Source: Streptomyces sp. NBC_00620 (lineage in GTDB: Bacteria; Actinomycetota; Actinomycetes; Streptomycetales; Streptomycetaceae). From it: DNA of 64,000 bases. Every line of letters begins with the position of its first letter. The stretch's first letter is position 1. The stretch spans positions 2,356,001-2,420,000 of the forward strand of contig NZ_JAPENY010000001.1 of NCBI RefSeq assembly GCF_026341825.1, given 5' to 3'. The position numbers were made by a program, and so were the translations under genes. This document shows positions 44,178 through 53,234 of the stretch, in pieces. The notes beneath the pieces are model-generated. The model was not told the origin of the DNA and searched no databases. It saw only the letters and a list, made by a program, of their open reading frames with translations.

Positions 44178-45584
44178 CTACGCGGCCAGCGAGCAGTCCT
44201 CCAGCTCCGACGCCTTGATCACCGTCGGTACCTTCTTCGCGGGCGGCAGCCCGGCTGCCACCAGCCAGTACAGCCGCATCCCCTCGTCCCGGAGGTTCAC
44301 GGCGGCATTCACATCCCGGTCATGGACGACCCCGCACTCGGCGCACGTCCACTCCCGGACCGAGATGTCCAACTTCGGACCCTTGGTATGACAGGCGGAG
44401 CACCGTCGCGTCGACGGGAAGAAGCGGTCGACGATCACCAGACTCCGGCCATACCACTCGCACTTGTAGCGCAGCTGCCGCAGCAACTCGCCCCACGCGG
44501 CGTCGATAATCGCCTGGTTCAGCTTCGCTTTCCGCCGCCTCCCCTTGCCCCGTGCCGCACGCAACAGAGTCACTACGGACAGGTCCTCCACCACGAGCAC
44601 TTGGTTCTCGCGCACGAGGCGGGTGGTCAACTGGTCCAGCATGTCCCTGCGTACGTCACTGATGAGCGAGTAGAGGCGCGCGATCTTCCGCCTTACCTTG
44701 TCCCGGTTCTTCGATCCCCTCACCTTCTTGTGCAGCTCCCGCTGCAACCGCGCCAGCTTCTCCGCGTAGCGTTTCAGCAGACGCGGATGATCGATCTTCG
44801 TTCCGTCGTCCAGAGTCACGAGCGAAGCCAGACCCAGATCCAGCCCCACCGCCTTCGGCGCCCGCGAATCCGACTCGAACACGGCGGGCAGCGGCTCTAA
44901 CAGCTCCTCCACCAGCGTGGACACGAAGTACCGTCCGGCCCGATCCCGCGTCACCGACAAACGCACCGGAACAACCCCCGAGGGAAGCTCTCGCGACCAG
45001 CGAATGTCCAACGGCTGCGACTGCTTCGCCAACGTGATGAGACCCGTGCCCGGCCGCTCCGGATCCTCCACCCACTTGAAACCGGTCCGGACGTAGGTCG
45101 CCGTATCCCGCGAACGGCCCTTCTTCTTCCGCTTCGGATACCTCGCCGAGCCCTTGAAGAACCGCGAATACGCCTGATCCAGATGCCGCAGCGACTGCTG
45201 AAGCACAGTCGACGACACCTCCGTTAGCCACGCCGTCCCCTCCGACCGCTTCCAGCCGGTCAAGGCCCGGCAGGTCTCAGCGAAACCGACATTTACCCGG
45301 TGCTGCTCCCAGGCCCCGGAACGCAGGGTCAACCCCTCGTTGTAGACCCAACGGCAGGCACCGAACGTCCGCTGCAACTGCTCGGCCTGCTCCTCGGTCG
45401 GATAGAAGCGGAAGCGGTACAGACGGTGATGGGAGTCCGGCTTCTTGGCGTGCGCCTTCAAGGGAGCCGCCTTGCGCGTGTGGTGCTTACGGCGGTCGCC
45501 GATACCGAGGTCCTCGCGCTTGATGCGCTTGGCCTCCTCGCCCTTCACCGCTTCCGGCTTCGGCTTCTCGACCGGCTCCCCCAT
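44178..45584 (-). mobile_element. tnpB: TnpB RNA-guided nuclease of an IS200/IS605-like element
   Basis: 468 aa from ATG 45584, with GGGGAGGG upstream. A basic ~55-residue extension precedes the usual TnpB start HRLYRFRFYPTEEQAEQL. The RuvC core is complete: D in AVGLDLGLASL (~250), E in VLVVEDLSVV (~332), D in HDRDVNAAVNL (~421). The zinc ribbon has CSACHTKG and CAECG. An extra ~35 residues follow. Active TnpB cuts DNA guided by an omega RNA from the element's right end. There is no tnpA beside it, so it is either carried as a lone element or kept for another use. It lies 178 bp upstream of a tRNA gene on the other strand. Confidence 0.93.
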
Positions 45585-45762
45585 GAATCCCTCCCCGACG
45601 ATCCGATCTTCGGAACAGCACGTCAGAGCGATCAACGAACGGGTGCTCGGATGGTTACGCGCGGCTTTTCGAGGCGAGTGTGAGTCACGAACCTTGTGGC
45701 TTGGGGAAACGGGCTCTGTGTACAGTGGAGCCGCCTTCGCGTGCGGCGTTGTAGTGCGCGGT

Positions 45763-45839
45763 GCCCCCTTAGCTCAGCTGGCCAGAGCATTCCCCTTGTA
45801 AGGGAAGGGTCGTCGGTTCGAATCCGACAGGGGGCTCCA
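45763..45839 (+). tRNA. tRNA-Thr (anticodon TGT)
   Basis: Complete cloverleaf. Acceptor stem GCCCCCT/AGGGGGC; D arm GCTCAGCTGGCCAGAGC; anticodon stem TTCCC/GGGAA around loop CTTGTAA (anticodon TGT, reads ACA); T arm GTCGG-TTCGAAT-CCGAC; discriminator T and encoded CCA (45837-45839). Terminator hairpin directly downstream. Confidence 0.96.
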
Positions 45840-45847
45840 CCCGGGAT

Positions 45848-45870
45848 CAGGTCAGACGGTGTCTGACCTG
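45848..45870 (+). terminator. Terminator of tRNA-Thr
   Basis: 10-bp perfect stem CAGGTCAGAC/GTCTGACCTG, 3-nt loop, then a T-rich tract to 45882. Confidence 0.8.
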
Positions 45871-45927
45871 GTCCTTTGTTTTGTCGTACGGGTGGTCGGC
45901 GGCCTCGGGTGAAGGGCCGGGCAGGTC

Positions 45928-46521
45928 CTAGCCGTCCACCTCGTACTGCCCGACCTCCAGGAAGTAGCGCATCTCTTCCGGGGTGCCCTCTATCGCCTCT
46001 TCGGCTGCCGCGCGCAGGGCTGCGCTGATGTTGGGGTTGGCCAGGATCGTGGCGATGGCTACTCGGTCGTCCTCGGCCTGGGCGAGTGCTCGGCCGGTTT
46101 CCAGGAAGTAGGTCCTGTCTGCGGCGGTGCCGTCCAGGGCCTTGTTGGCCTCTCTGCGTACGGCCTTGCCGGTGGTGGGGTCGGCCAGGATCTTGACTAT
46201 GGCGAAGGAGTTGTCCTCGTCCTGGGCTATCCAGCGGCCCGTTTCCAGGAAGTAGCGCATGTCCTCGGCGGTGCCGTCGAGGGCCTCCTGGGCCTCTCTG
46301 GCCACGGCCTTGCCGGTGCTTTCGTCCGCCAGGATGCGGGCGATCTCGATGCGGAGTTCCTCGTCCGTCATCGAGTCGTACGGCGACTCCGTGGCGGCCG
46401 TCGTGGCCGACGCTGCGACGGGTGAGGTCGTGGTGTCGGCGGCGAAGGTCGGTGTGGAGAGCAGCAGGGCCGGGGCCAGTGCGCCCGCGGTCACTATGAG
46501 TGCCGCACGGGTCAGTTTCAT
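45928..46521 (-). CDS. Secreted ALF-repeat protein
   Basis: 197 aa from ATG 46521 (MKLTRAALIVTAGALAPALLL), which has GGGGGATGG at good distance; an ATG 9 bp earlier is too close to it. Signal peptide of ~26 residues. The mature protein has three ALF repeats of ~37 residues, each with the pattern ILADESTGKAVAREAQEALDG... YFLETGRW, so that every unit ends in FLE(T/V)G. ALF-repeat proteins are common secreted proteins of actinobacteria with unknown function. Divergent from the PucR-like gene. Confidence 0.85.
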   Translation of the reverse strand: MKLTRAALIVTAGALAPALLLSTPTFAADTTTSPVAASATTAATESPYDSMTDEELRIEIARILADESTGKAVAREAQEALDGTAEDMRYFLETGRWIAQDEDNSFAIVKILADPTTGKAVRREANKALDGTAADRTYFLETGRALAQAEDDRVAIATILANPNISAALRAAAEEAIEGTPEEMRYFLEVGQYEVDG

Positions 46522-47043
46522 GTGTTCCATCCCCCAGTGGTTTAAGAGTGGCCGGCTGTTCGTCGCCGGCGGGGGAGATCGTTTCAAGGGGCGATATCGC
46601 GACACAAGATTGGAATCGGCAGTCATCGTGACCCGTTCGCTGCCGACTGGGCGTTCTTGACGTCGTGTTGGGAGGTAGTGGTGTCCGGCATCAAGGGCGC
46701 GTAAATGCTGCCGGGTTCCGGCAATGCGGCGGGTGCTGGTGGCGGGTCAGGATGGGAGGGCAGAAACGGGGGGACGGATGGACCTCCGGTGCCGGAGCGT
46801 CGACGGGGGAGACGCCGGCACCGGGGGTCAACCCCGTTGAGTGGCAAGGGTGATGGGAGGCGGCCCTCGGATGGATCGCGTCGTCGTTGGTCGGCGTACC
46901 GCACGGCGGTGAGGGTTCTGCCGTCGCCCGGGGGGCCGTTCGGGCTGCCGTATCCCGGCAGTGAGCCCATGCCCCGTCGGGTCGCGCCACAGCCCCATGC
47001 GTTAGAAAGGCGTCAACGGCTCATCAGGAATCCGGGGGCGCAG
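46522..47043. other. Region between divergent ALF-repeat and PucR-like genes
   Basis: About 520 bp. The plus frame stays open from 46705 into the regulator, so the N-terminus of that protein could be longer. The composition (Gly/Arg-rich, no ribosome site) argues for non-coding. A small GGGGTCAACCCC palindrome lies near 46826-46837. Confidence 0.5.
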
Positions 47044-48096
47044 ATGACGGGGCGGGGCATACCCGAGGAGTTTCTGGACGGGTATGCGCGGATCCTTGCC
47101 GATGCCTCCGCGACCGGTCGTCGGCTGACCCGTGACGAGCTGGACTCGCGCCGGGCGTTGGGTGAGCGGGCGGCTGAGGCGGGGTACGGGCTGCGTGCTC
47201 TCGTTGTTGCGCACCTTGCCGCTACTCGTGTCCACTGGCCGGCCGCCGCTTCCGACAGCACGCTGGCTGCGGTGGAGCAGGCCGTCGATGCCGTCGCCGA
47301 GGGCTATGAGCGTGCGCAACTCCTTGCCGTACGCCAGGAGGAGGCCGCGCGTCGGGAGTTCATCGACGATCTGCTGTACGGGCGCAGTGACTTGGGCCTG
47401 CTTGCCGAGCGGGCCGAACGTTTCGGGCTGCGTCTGTCGCACGCGCATGCCGTCGCCGTGGCGCAGGGTGATTCCGGGTACGACGAGGGGGACACCGTGC
47501 CGCGCGAGGTGGAGCGTGCGCTGATCGGCCGGTTCGGTGAGCGCAGCATCCTGGTGACGACCAAGGACGGGCGCCTGGTGTGCATCGCGCCGGGCGACCA
47601 GGACGACGTGCTCTCCTACTTCGCGAAGCAGGCGTACGCCGTCATGGACGGAGGGCAGGTCGCCATCGGCCGGCCCCAGCCCGGTCCCGGCGGGGTCGTC
47701 CACTCGTACGAGGAGGCCCTGAACGCTCTCGACCTGGCCGAGCGCCTGGAACTCGACAGCCCCGTGCTGCGCGCCGCCGACCTGCTCGTCTACCCGGTCC
47801 TCACCCGCGACCGGCAGGCCATGGCAGACCTGGTCCTCAGTACCCTTGGCCCCCTTCGGCAGGCCCGCGGCGGTGCTCAGCCGCTGCTCGACACCCTCAC
47901 CGCGTACTTCGAGTCCGGCTGTGTCGCCGCGGAGGCGGCCCGGCGTCTGTCGCTCAGCGTCCGTGCCCTCACCTACCGGCTGGACCGTATCCACAAGCTC
48001 ACCGGCGCGAGTCCGGCCGACCCGGTGAACCGCTACACGCTCCAGACCGCGGTCATCGGGGCCCGGTTGCTGGACTGGCCGGCGAAGGAGTTCTGA
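47044..48096 (+). CDS. PucR/CdaR-type transcriptional regulator
   Basis: 350 aa from ATG 47044; ATG 46969 would give 375 aa. The N-terminal part is helical (EFLDGYARILADASATGRRL). The middle has a GGDEF-like degenerate domain (ILVTTKDGRLVCIAPGDQDDV, MDGGQVAIGRPQPGPGGV). The C-terminus carries the PucR helix-turn-helix AAEAARRLSLSVRALTYRLDRIHKLTG. Regulators of this class sense metabolites such as purines, sugars or fatty acids. The target is unknown. Convergent with the kinase gene, only 31 bp apart. Confidence 0.87.
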   Translation: MTGRGIPEEFLDGYARILADASATGRRLTRDELDSRRALGERAAEAGYGLRALVVAHLAATRVHWPAAASDSTLAAVEQAVDAVAEGYERAQLLAVRQEEAARREFIDDLLYGRSDLGLLAERAERFGLRLSHAHAVAVAQGDSGYDEGDTVPREVERALIGRFGERSILVTTKDGRLVCIAPGDQDDVLSYFAKQAYAVMDGGQVAIGRPQPGPGGVVHSYEEALNALDLAERLELDSPVLRAADLLVYPVLTRDRQAMADLVLSTLGPLRQARGGAQPLLDTLTAYFESGCVAAEAARRLSLSVRALTYRLDRIHKLTGASPADPVNRYTLQTAVIGARLLDWPAKEF

Positions 48097-48127
48097 GTTC
48101 ACGGAGTGGGCCGCGTCTCCACCCGAG

Positions 48128-48970
48128 TCAGCCCCGCCCCCGCGAATCCAGCAGCGTCCTTGCGATGGCTAGCTGCTCCGCGACCAAGCCGAGCCCGTCC
48201 TCCACCCGCCACAGCGAGTTCTGCAGCACCCGCCCCAGCGTCCAGGCCCGCGCCCGCTCGCGGTCGGCGCCCAGCGTCTCCGTCATCAGGTCGAAGCGGC
48301 GTAGCAGGTGTCCCTCCTCGAAGCGGCTCCAGAGTGCGGGCAGGAGTTCGAAGCCGGGGTCTCCGGCGAGTGGCTTGGGGTCGATGGCCAGCCAGGGTTC
48401 GCGGTCGGCCGCGAGGATGTTCTCGAAGTGCAGGTCCCAGTGCAGGAGCCGGTCTCCCGGCTCGTCGGCGACCTCGCGAAGCGCGGCGGCGCAGTCCCGC
48501 AGCAGCCGTTGGTCGTCCTCGTCGTGCAGAGCATCGAGCACTGCCGGCAGTCGGTCGAACATGCCCGCGGTCAGATCGCCGAGCCGTCGCAGCCCCGTGG
48601 GGGCCGGCACGGACGTCAGCCGTGTGAGGAGGTCCGCGAGGATCCCGGTCGCCTTCATCACATCCGGTACGGCGGCCAGTGGGCGGTTCTCGTCGAGGCG
48701 TTCCAGGAGCAGCGTGCCGGAGTCCGGGTCGTAGTCGAGGAGGTGGACGGCGCCGTCGCCGCCCCAGGTGCGCAGGGCGAGCGCCTCACCGGCCGTCTCG
48801 TCGTCGAGGTTCTGGAGTTTCAGCGCTGCCCGGGTTCCGTCGGCGCGTACCACCGGCAGGACGACCGAGGCCCGTCCGCTCATCGGCCGGCCCTCCTGCC
48901 GGAGGCCCCAGCGCTCGAGAAACTCCGTTCCCCGTTCCAGCAGCCGGACGTCCCACACCACGACAATCAC
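48128..48970 (-). CDS. Aminoglycoside/hydroxyurea-type phosphotransferase (APH(6)/HUR family)
   Basis: 280 aa from GTG 48970, three bases from the divergent ATG at 48974. The kinase core reads LDYDPDSGTLLLERLD, the catalytic loop RLLHWDLHFENILAADREPWLAIDPKPLAGDPGFELLP (HxDxxxxN with DPK) and a helical end. This is the streptomycin-6-kinase/hydroxyurea phosphotransferase family of Streptomyces, which inactivates small toxic molecules with ATP. Without a biosynthetic cluster nearby, the physiological substrate is unclear. Confidence 0.86.
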   Translation of the reverse strand: MIVVVWDVRLLERGTEFLERWGLRQEGRPMSGRASVVLPVVRADGTRAALKLQNLDDETAGEALALRTWGGDGAVHLLDYDPDSGTLLLERLDENRPLAAVPDVMKATGILADLLTRLTSVPAPTGLRRLGDLTAGMFDRLPAVLDALHDEDDQRLLRDCAAALREVADEPGDRLLHWDLHFENILAADREPWLAIDPKPLAGDPGFELLPALWSRFEEGHLLRRFDLMTETLGADRERARAWTLGRVLQNSLWRVEDGLGLVAEQLAIARTLLDSRGRG

Positions 48971-48973
48971 CCC

Positions 48974-49621
48974 ATGAGTCGAGTTTCGCGTGCCGCCCGG
49001 TCGTACATCGGCCGTGCCCCGGGAACGTACATCTGGCTGGCGATCCTCTTCATCACGACCGTGGCGATGCACCACATGTCGCCGGAGTTCGAGGAGGAGT
49101 TCCTGCGGCAGCGGTCCACCAACATCCATGAGTTGTCGAGCAATCCGGTGCGGGTGCTTTTCTCCAGTGCGATGTGGATCGATGGCGGGCATTGGCTGCC
49201 GTACGCCGTTCTGTACACCGTGTTCCATGCGCAGGCGGAGCACTGGCTGGGTACGGCGCGGTGGCTGGTGGTGTGTGTGGCCGCGCATGTGCTGGCGACG
49301 TTGATCAGTGAGGGGGCGCTGCTCCTTGCGATCCGGCACGGGGTGGCGCCGCATTCGGCGGTCAACACCCTGGACATCGGGGTGAGTTACGCGCTGGCGG
49401 GGGTGATCGCGGTGCTGACGTACCGGATCGCGGCGCCCTGGAGGTACCCGTATGTGGTGGTCGTGCTGGTCGTGTACGGGGTGCCGCTGGTGACCGGCCG
49501 TACCTTCACCGATCTCGGGCATTTCACCTCGGTGCTGATCGGTCTGGGCTGTTATCCGCTGGTCAGGGGGCGCGGAAAAGCATGGAATCCGAAGGAGACA
49601 GTGGCCGCCCTCAGGGGTTAG
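48974..49621 (+). CDS. Rhomboid-like membrane protein, probably non-proteolytic
   Basis: 215 aa, six TM helices. It starts YIGRAPGTYIWLAILFITT and has a large loop with EEEFLRQRSTNIHEL. The rhomboid core layout is recognisable, but the position of the catalytic GxSG reads DIGVSYALAG, and the expected TM6 histidine (GHFTSVLIGLG) is present. The serine is plausible; activity is uncertain. It is divergent from the kinase at 48970 with a 3-bp gap, so the two must share overlapping promoters. Confidence 0.78.
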   Translation: MSRVSRAARSYIGRAPGTYIWLAILFITTVAMHHMSPEFEEEFLRQRSTNIHELSSNPVRVLFSSAMWIDGGHWLPYAVLYTVFHAQAEHWLGTARWLVVCVAAHVLATLISEGALLLAIRHGVAPHSAVNTLDIGVSYALAGVIAVLTYRIAAPWRYPYVVVVLVVYGVPLVTGRTFTDLGHFTSVLIGLGCYPLVRGRGKAWNPKETVAALRG

Positions 49622-49630
49622 CGTCCCGGC

Positions 49631-51028
49631 ATGAGCAGCAGCACGGTCAATGGTGGCATCTCCTTCTGGTACGCGGACGACGGCTTTCCCGCGCCGCGTG
49701 AGCCCCTGCCCGGTGACGCCTCCGCGGACGTCGTCATCGTCGGCGGTGGCTACACGGGTCTGTGGACCGCGTACTACTTGAAGAAGGCGGCGCCCTTCCT
49801 GCGGATCACCGTCCTGGAGCAGAAGTTCTGCGGGTACGGAGCGTCGGGGCGCAACGGCGGCTGGCTGTACAACGGCATCGCGGGGCGGGACCGGTACGCG
49901 AAGCTGCACGGCCAGGAGGCGGCCGTACGCCTTCAGAGGGCCATGAACGAGACGGTCGGTGAGGTGGTGCGGGTTGCCGCCGAGGAGGGCATCGAGGCTG
50001 ATGTTCACCAGGGTGGTGTGCTCGAAGTGGCGTACACCCCGGCGCAGTTGGCGCGGTTGAAGGCCTTCCATGAGCACGAGTTGTCGTACGGGGAGAAGGA
50101 CCGCGAGTTGTACGGCGCGGTGGAGACCGCCGAGCGGATCCGGGTCGCGGACGCGGTGGGGTCCACGTGGACGCCGCACGGGGCGCGGCTGCATCCCGTG
50201 AAGCTGGTCAAGGGGCTGGCCGCCGCGGTCGAGGCGTTGGGCGTGACGATTCATGAGCAGACGCCGGTCACGGAGATCCGGCCGAAGCATGCGGTGACTC
50301 CGTACGGCACGGTCCGGGCGCCGTACGTGCTGCGCTGCACGGAGGGCTTCACGGCGTCCCTCAAGGGTCAGAAGCGGACCTGGCTGCCCATGAACTCGTC
50401 GATGATCGCGACGGAGCCGTTGACCGCGGAGCAGTGGGAGGCCATCGGCTGGGAGGGGCGGGAGACCCTGGGCGACATGGCGCACGCGTACATGTACGCC
50501 CAGCGCACCGCCGACGGCCGGATCGCGCTCGGCGGCCGCGGATTCCCGTACCGCTTCGGGTCGCGCACCGACAACGACGGCCGTACGCAGCCGGCGACCG
50601 TCGAGGCACTGCGCGAGATCCTCGTCCGCTTCTTCCCGTCCCTCACCGGGGTGGGGGTGGAGTACGCCTGGTCGGGCGTGCTCGGTGTGCCGCGCGACTG
50701 GTGCGCGACGGTGACCCTGGACCGTTCTACGGGGCTCGGCTGGGCCGGCGGGTACGTCGGTTCCGGTGTCGCCACCACCAACCTCGCCGCCCGTACCCTG
50801 CGCGACCTCGTCCAGCAGGACTCCGGGCAGTCGGGCGCCACGGAGCTGACCGGGCTGCCCTGGGTCAACCACAAGGTGCGCAAGTGGGAGCCGGAGCCGT
50901 TCCGCTGGATCGGGGTGCACGGGATGTACGCCACCTACCGCACGGCCGACCGGCGCGAACTGACCACGCACAGCGCGGAGTCGTCGCGGTTGGCGCGGGT
51001 GGCTGATCGGGTGGCGGGGCGGCACTGA
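49631..51028 (+). CDS. FAD-dependent amine oxidoreductase (DAO/PuuB-like)
   Basis: 465 aa. The FAD dinucleotide motif ADVVIVGGGYTGLWTAYYLKK is at residues ~31-51, then ASGRNGGWLYNGIAG, and the second FAD segment near the end is TGLGWAGGYVGSGVATTNLAAR. This arrangement is found in gamma-glutamylputrescine oxidases and related sarcosine-type oxidases. It oxidises a secondary or primary amine and yields H2O2. It starts 10 bp after the rhomboid-like stop, so an operon is likely. The substrate is not determined. Confidence 0.88.
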   Translation: MSSSTVNGGISFWYADDGFPAPREPLPGDASADVVIVGGGYTGLWTAYYLKKAAPFLRITVLEQKFCGYGASGRNGGWLYNGIAGRDRYAKLHGQEAAVRLQRAMNETVGEVVRVAAEEGIEADVHQGGVLEVAYTPAQLARLKAFHEHELSYGEKDRELYGAVETAERIRVADAVGSTWTPHGARLHPVKLVKGLAAAVEALGVTIHEQTPVTEIRPKHAVTPYGTVRAPYVLRCTEGFTASLKGQKRTWLPMNSSMIATEPLTAEQWEAIGWEGRETLGDMAHAYMYAQRTADGRIALGGRGFPYRFGSRTDNDGRTQPATVEALREILVRFFPSLTGVGVEYAWSGVLGVPRDWCATVTLDRSTGLGWAGGYVGSGVATTNLAARTLRDLVQQDSGQSGATELTGLPWVNHKVRKWEPEPFRWIGVHGMYATYRTADRRELTTHSAESSRLARVADRVAGRH

Positions 51029-51093
51029 CCCCGTGCCCCGGGGGGACTGAAACCCGTTGGGTCCGGCCCGCGCCCGTATGTGAAACTGCGGCC

Positions 51094-51570
51094 ATGATTC
51101 GCCCAGCCACCCCCGCCGATGTCCCCGTCATCCACGCCCTGGTGCGTGAACTCGCCGAGTACGAGAAGGCGCTGGAGGAGGCGCGGGCCTCTCAGGAGCA
51201 GTTGCGGGAGGCGCTGTTCGGGGAGCGGCCGGCCGCGTTCGCGCATGTCGCCGAGGACGCGGCGGGGGAGGTGGTCGGGTTCGCGCTGTGGTTCCTGAAC
51301 TTCTCGACGTGGCGCGGGGTGCACGGGATCTACCTGGAGGACCTGTACGTACGGCCCGAGGCGCGCGGCGGTGGGCACGGGAAGGCGCTGCTGACCGAGC
51401 TGGCGCGGATCTGTGTGGAGCGCGGGTACGAGCGCCTGGAGTGGTCGGTGCTGAACTGGAACCAGCCGTCCATCGAGTTCTACGAGGCGCTGGGCGCGCG
51501 GCCGCAGGACGAGTGGACGGTGTACCGGCTGACGGATGCCGCGCTCGCGACACTTGGTTCACGGGACTGA
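51094..51570 (+). CDS. GNAT-family N-acetyltransferase
   Basis: 158 aa. The acetyl-CoA loop is LYVRPEARGGGHGKALLTELARI (R/Q-x-x-G-x-G/A). It starts MIRPATPADVPVIHALVREL and ends WNQPSIEFYEALGARPQDEW. The closest resemblance is to spermidine/spermine-type or diamine acetyltransferases. That fits its place after the amine oxidoreductase (65 bp), suggesting a shared polyamine role. The stop codon lies in the first 17-bp tandem repeat. Confidence 0.88.
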   Translation: MIRPATPADVPVIHALVRELAEYEKALEEARASQEQLREALFGERPAAFAHVAEDAAGEVVGFALWFLNFSTWRGVHGIYLEDLYVRPEARGGGHGKALLTELARICVERGYERLEWSVLNWNQPSIEFYEALGARPQDEWTVYRLTDAALATLGSRD

Positions 51571-51625
51571 CTGGGCTCCAAGGGACCGACTGGTTCAAGG
51601 GACCGACTGGTTCAAGGGACTGACT
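51556..51625. repeat. Four ~17-bp tandem units across two gene ends
   Basis: Units at 51556-51572, 51573-51591 (19 bp), 51592-51608 and 51609-51625 have the form GGTTCAAGGGACYGACT. The first contains the stop of the GNAT gene (+) and the last holds the final codons and stop of the MFS gene (-). Confidence 0.85.
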
Positions 51626-53234
51626 CGGGGACCGGGGCTGCCGTGGTCGCCGCGTACTTGGGGGCCTTCGCGGTGACCATGAGGCCCGCGATCAGGCCGG
51701 CCAGGAGCAGGACGGCGACGGCCCACCAGAGGGCGACGGTGTAGCCGTGGACGATGCCCTGGCGGGTGATCAGCTCCCGTTGGGCGGGGTCGGTCAGATG
51801 GGCGGCGATGTACGCCGTGCCGCTGGTGGTGGCGATGGTGTTCAGCAGCGCCGTACCGATCGAACCGCCCACCTGCTGCGAGGTGTTGACGGTCGCGGAG
51901 GTCACGCCCGCGTCCTGTGGGGCGACTCCGGCGGTGGCGGTGGCGAAGACCGGCATGAAGGTCAGGCCCATGCCGAGGCCGGTGAGGAGCAGGCCGGGCA
52001 GCAGGTGGGTCGCGTAGGCGGAGTCGACGGTGAGCTGGGTGAAGACCAGCATGCCGGAGGCGGCGATGATCATGCCGGGGACCATCAGGGTGCGGGGCGC
52101 CACGTGGTTCATCAGCCGGGCGGAGATCTGCGTCGAGCCGATGATGATCGCGGCCGTCATGGGGAGGAAGGCCAGGCCCGTCTTCACGGGGGAGTAGCCG
52201 AGGATGACCTGGAGGTAGTAGGTCATGAAGAGGAACATGCCGAACATGCCGATGACGGCGAGCCCCATCGTCAGGAAGCAGCCGGCGCGGTTGCGGTCCT
52301 TGACGATGTGCAGGGGGAGGAGCGGGCTCGGGGCCCTGGTCTGCCACCACACGAAGGTCGTGAGGAGTACGACGCCCGCCGCGAAGAGGCCCAGGACTAG
52401 TGAGTCCGTCCAGCCTCGCGGCTGGGCCTCGCTGAACCCGTAGACGATGGCGACCAGGCCGCCGCAGCCCATCAGCGCACCGGGTACGTCGAGACGCGCA
52501 CCCTTGTTTCCCGGGCGGTCCTGCAGCAGCGCGAACGCGCCGAAGACCGCGATGACGGCGATGGGGACATTGACGTACAGGCACCAGCGCCAGTCCAGGT
52601 ACTCGGTCAGTACGCCGCCGAGGATGAACCCGATCGCGGATCCCGAGCCGGCCAGGGCGCCGTAGATCCCGAAGGCCTTTCCGCGCTCCTTCGGGTCGGT
52701 GAACGTGGTCGTGAGGAGGGACAGCGCGGAGGGGGCGAGTACGGCGGCGAAGACGCCCTGGAGCGCGCGGGCGGCGAAGAGCATGCCCGAGCCGGTGGCC
52801 GCGCCGCCGAGTGCGGAGGCGGCGGCGAAGCCGATGAGCCCGACGATGAAGGTGCGCTTGCGGCCGACGAGGTCGGCGATGCGGCCGCCGAGCAGGAGCA
52901 GCCCGCCGAAGGCCAGGGTGTACGCGGTGATGACCCACTGGCGGTTGCCGTCGGACATGTTCAGATCGCTCTGTGCGGAGGGGAGAGCGATGTTCACGAT
53001 GGTCGCGTCGAGGACGACCATCAGCTGGGCGAGAGCGATGATCACTAGGGCCCACCAGCGGCGGGGGTCGGCGCCCGCCGGTACGCCCGGTTCACCTGTC
53101 CGGGTGACGTTCACCCGGTCAGAAGACCATGAATCCGGGTGTATCGCATCTCCGGTCCGCTGGTCGCTCTCTCCGGTCTTGTGGCCCATGTCTCCGGTCC
53201 TGTGGTCGCTGTCTCCGGTCCTGTGGTGATTCAC
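51612..53234 (-). CDS. MFS drug transporter (DHA2, 14-TM EmrB/QacA type)
   Basis: 540 aa from GTG 53234, whose GTGA overlaps the stop of the upstream quinone oxidoreductase (53231). ATG 53189 (525 aa) is the alternative. The N-terminus has four 7-residue repeats (HRTGDSD, HRTGDMG, HKTGESD, QRTGDAI) before 14 TM helices. Signatures: LDATIVNIALPSAQ (motif D1), GGRIADLVGRKRTFI (motif A) and GSGSAIGFILGGVLTEY (motif C). It exports drugs or quinone-like compounds. The coupling to a SoxR-box quinone reductase suggests the two act as one detoxification unit. Confidence 0.9.
   Translation of the reverse strand: MNHHRTGDSDHRTGDMGHKTGESDQRTGDAIHPDSWSSDRVNVTRTGEPGVPAGADPRRWWALVIIALAQLMVVLDATIVNIALPSAQSDLNMSDGNRQWVITAYTLAFGGLLLLGGRIADLVGRKRTFIVGLIGFAAASALGGAATGSGMLFAARALQGVFAAVLAPSALSLLTTTFTDPKERGKAFGIYGALAGSGSAIGFILGGVLTEYLDWRWCLYVNVPIAVIAVFGAFALLQDRPGNKGARLDVPGALMGCGGLVAIVYGFSEAQPRGWTDSLVLGLFAAGVVLLTTFVWWQTRAPSPLLPLHIVKDRNRAGCFLTMGLAVIGMFGMFLFMTYYLQVILGYSPVKTGLAFLPMTAAIIIGSTQISARLMNHVAPRTLMVPGMIIAASGMLVFTQLTVDSAYATHLLPGLLLTGLGMGLTFMPVFATATAGVAPQDAGVTSATVNTSQQVGGSIGTALLNTIATTSGTAYIAAHLTDPAQRELITRQGIVHGYTVALWWAVAVLLLAGLIAGLMVTAKAPKYAATTAAPVPESVP
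53142..53225 (-). repeat. Four 21-bp tandem units at the MFS N-terminus
   Basis: In-frame units 53225-53205, 53204-53184, 53183-53163 and 53162-53142 encode seven residues each with the pattern (H/Q)(R/K)TG(D/E)xx. All share a ACCGGAGA core. Confidence 0.88.

Noticed and set aside
46705..47043. N-terminal extension of the PucR-like regulator
   Set aside because: The frame is open, but the sequence is Gly/Arg-rich without protein-like pattern or ribosome site; ATG 47044 is preferred.
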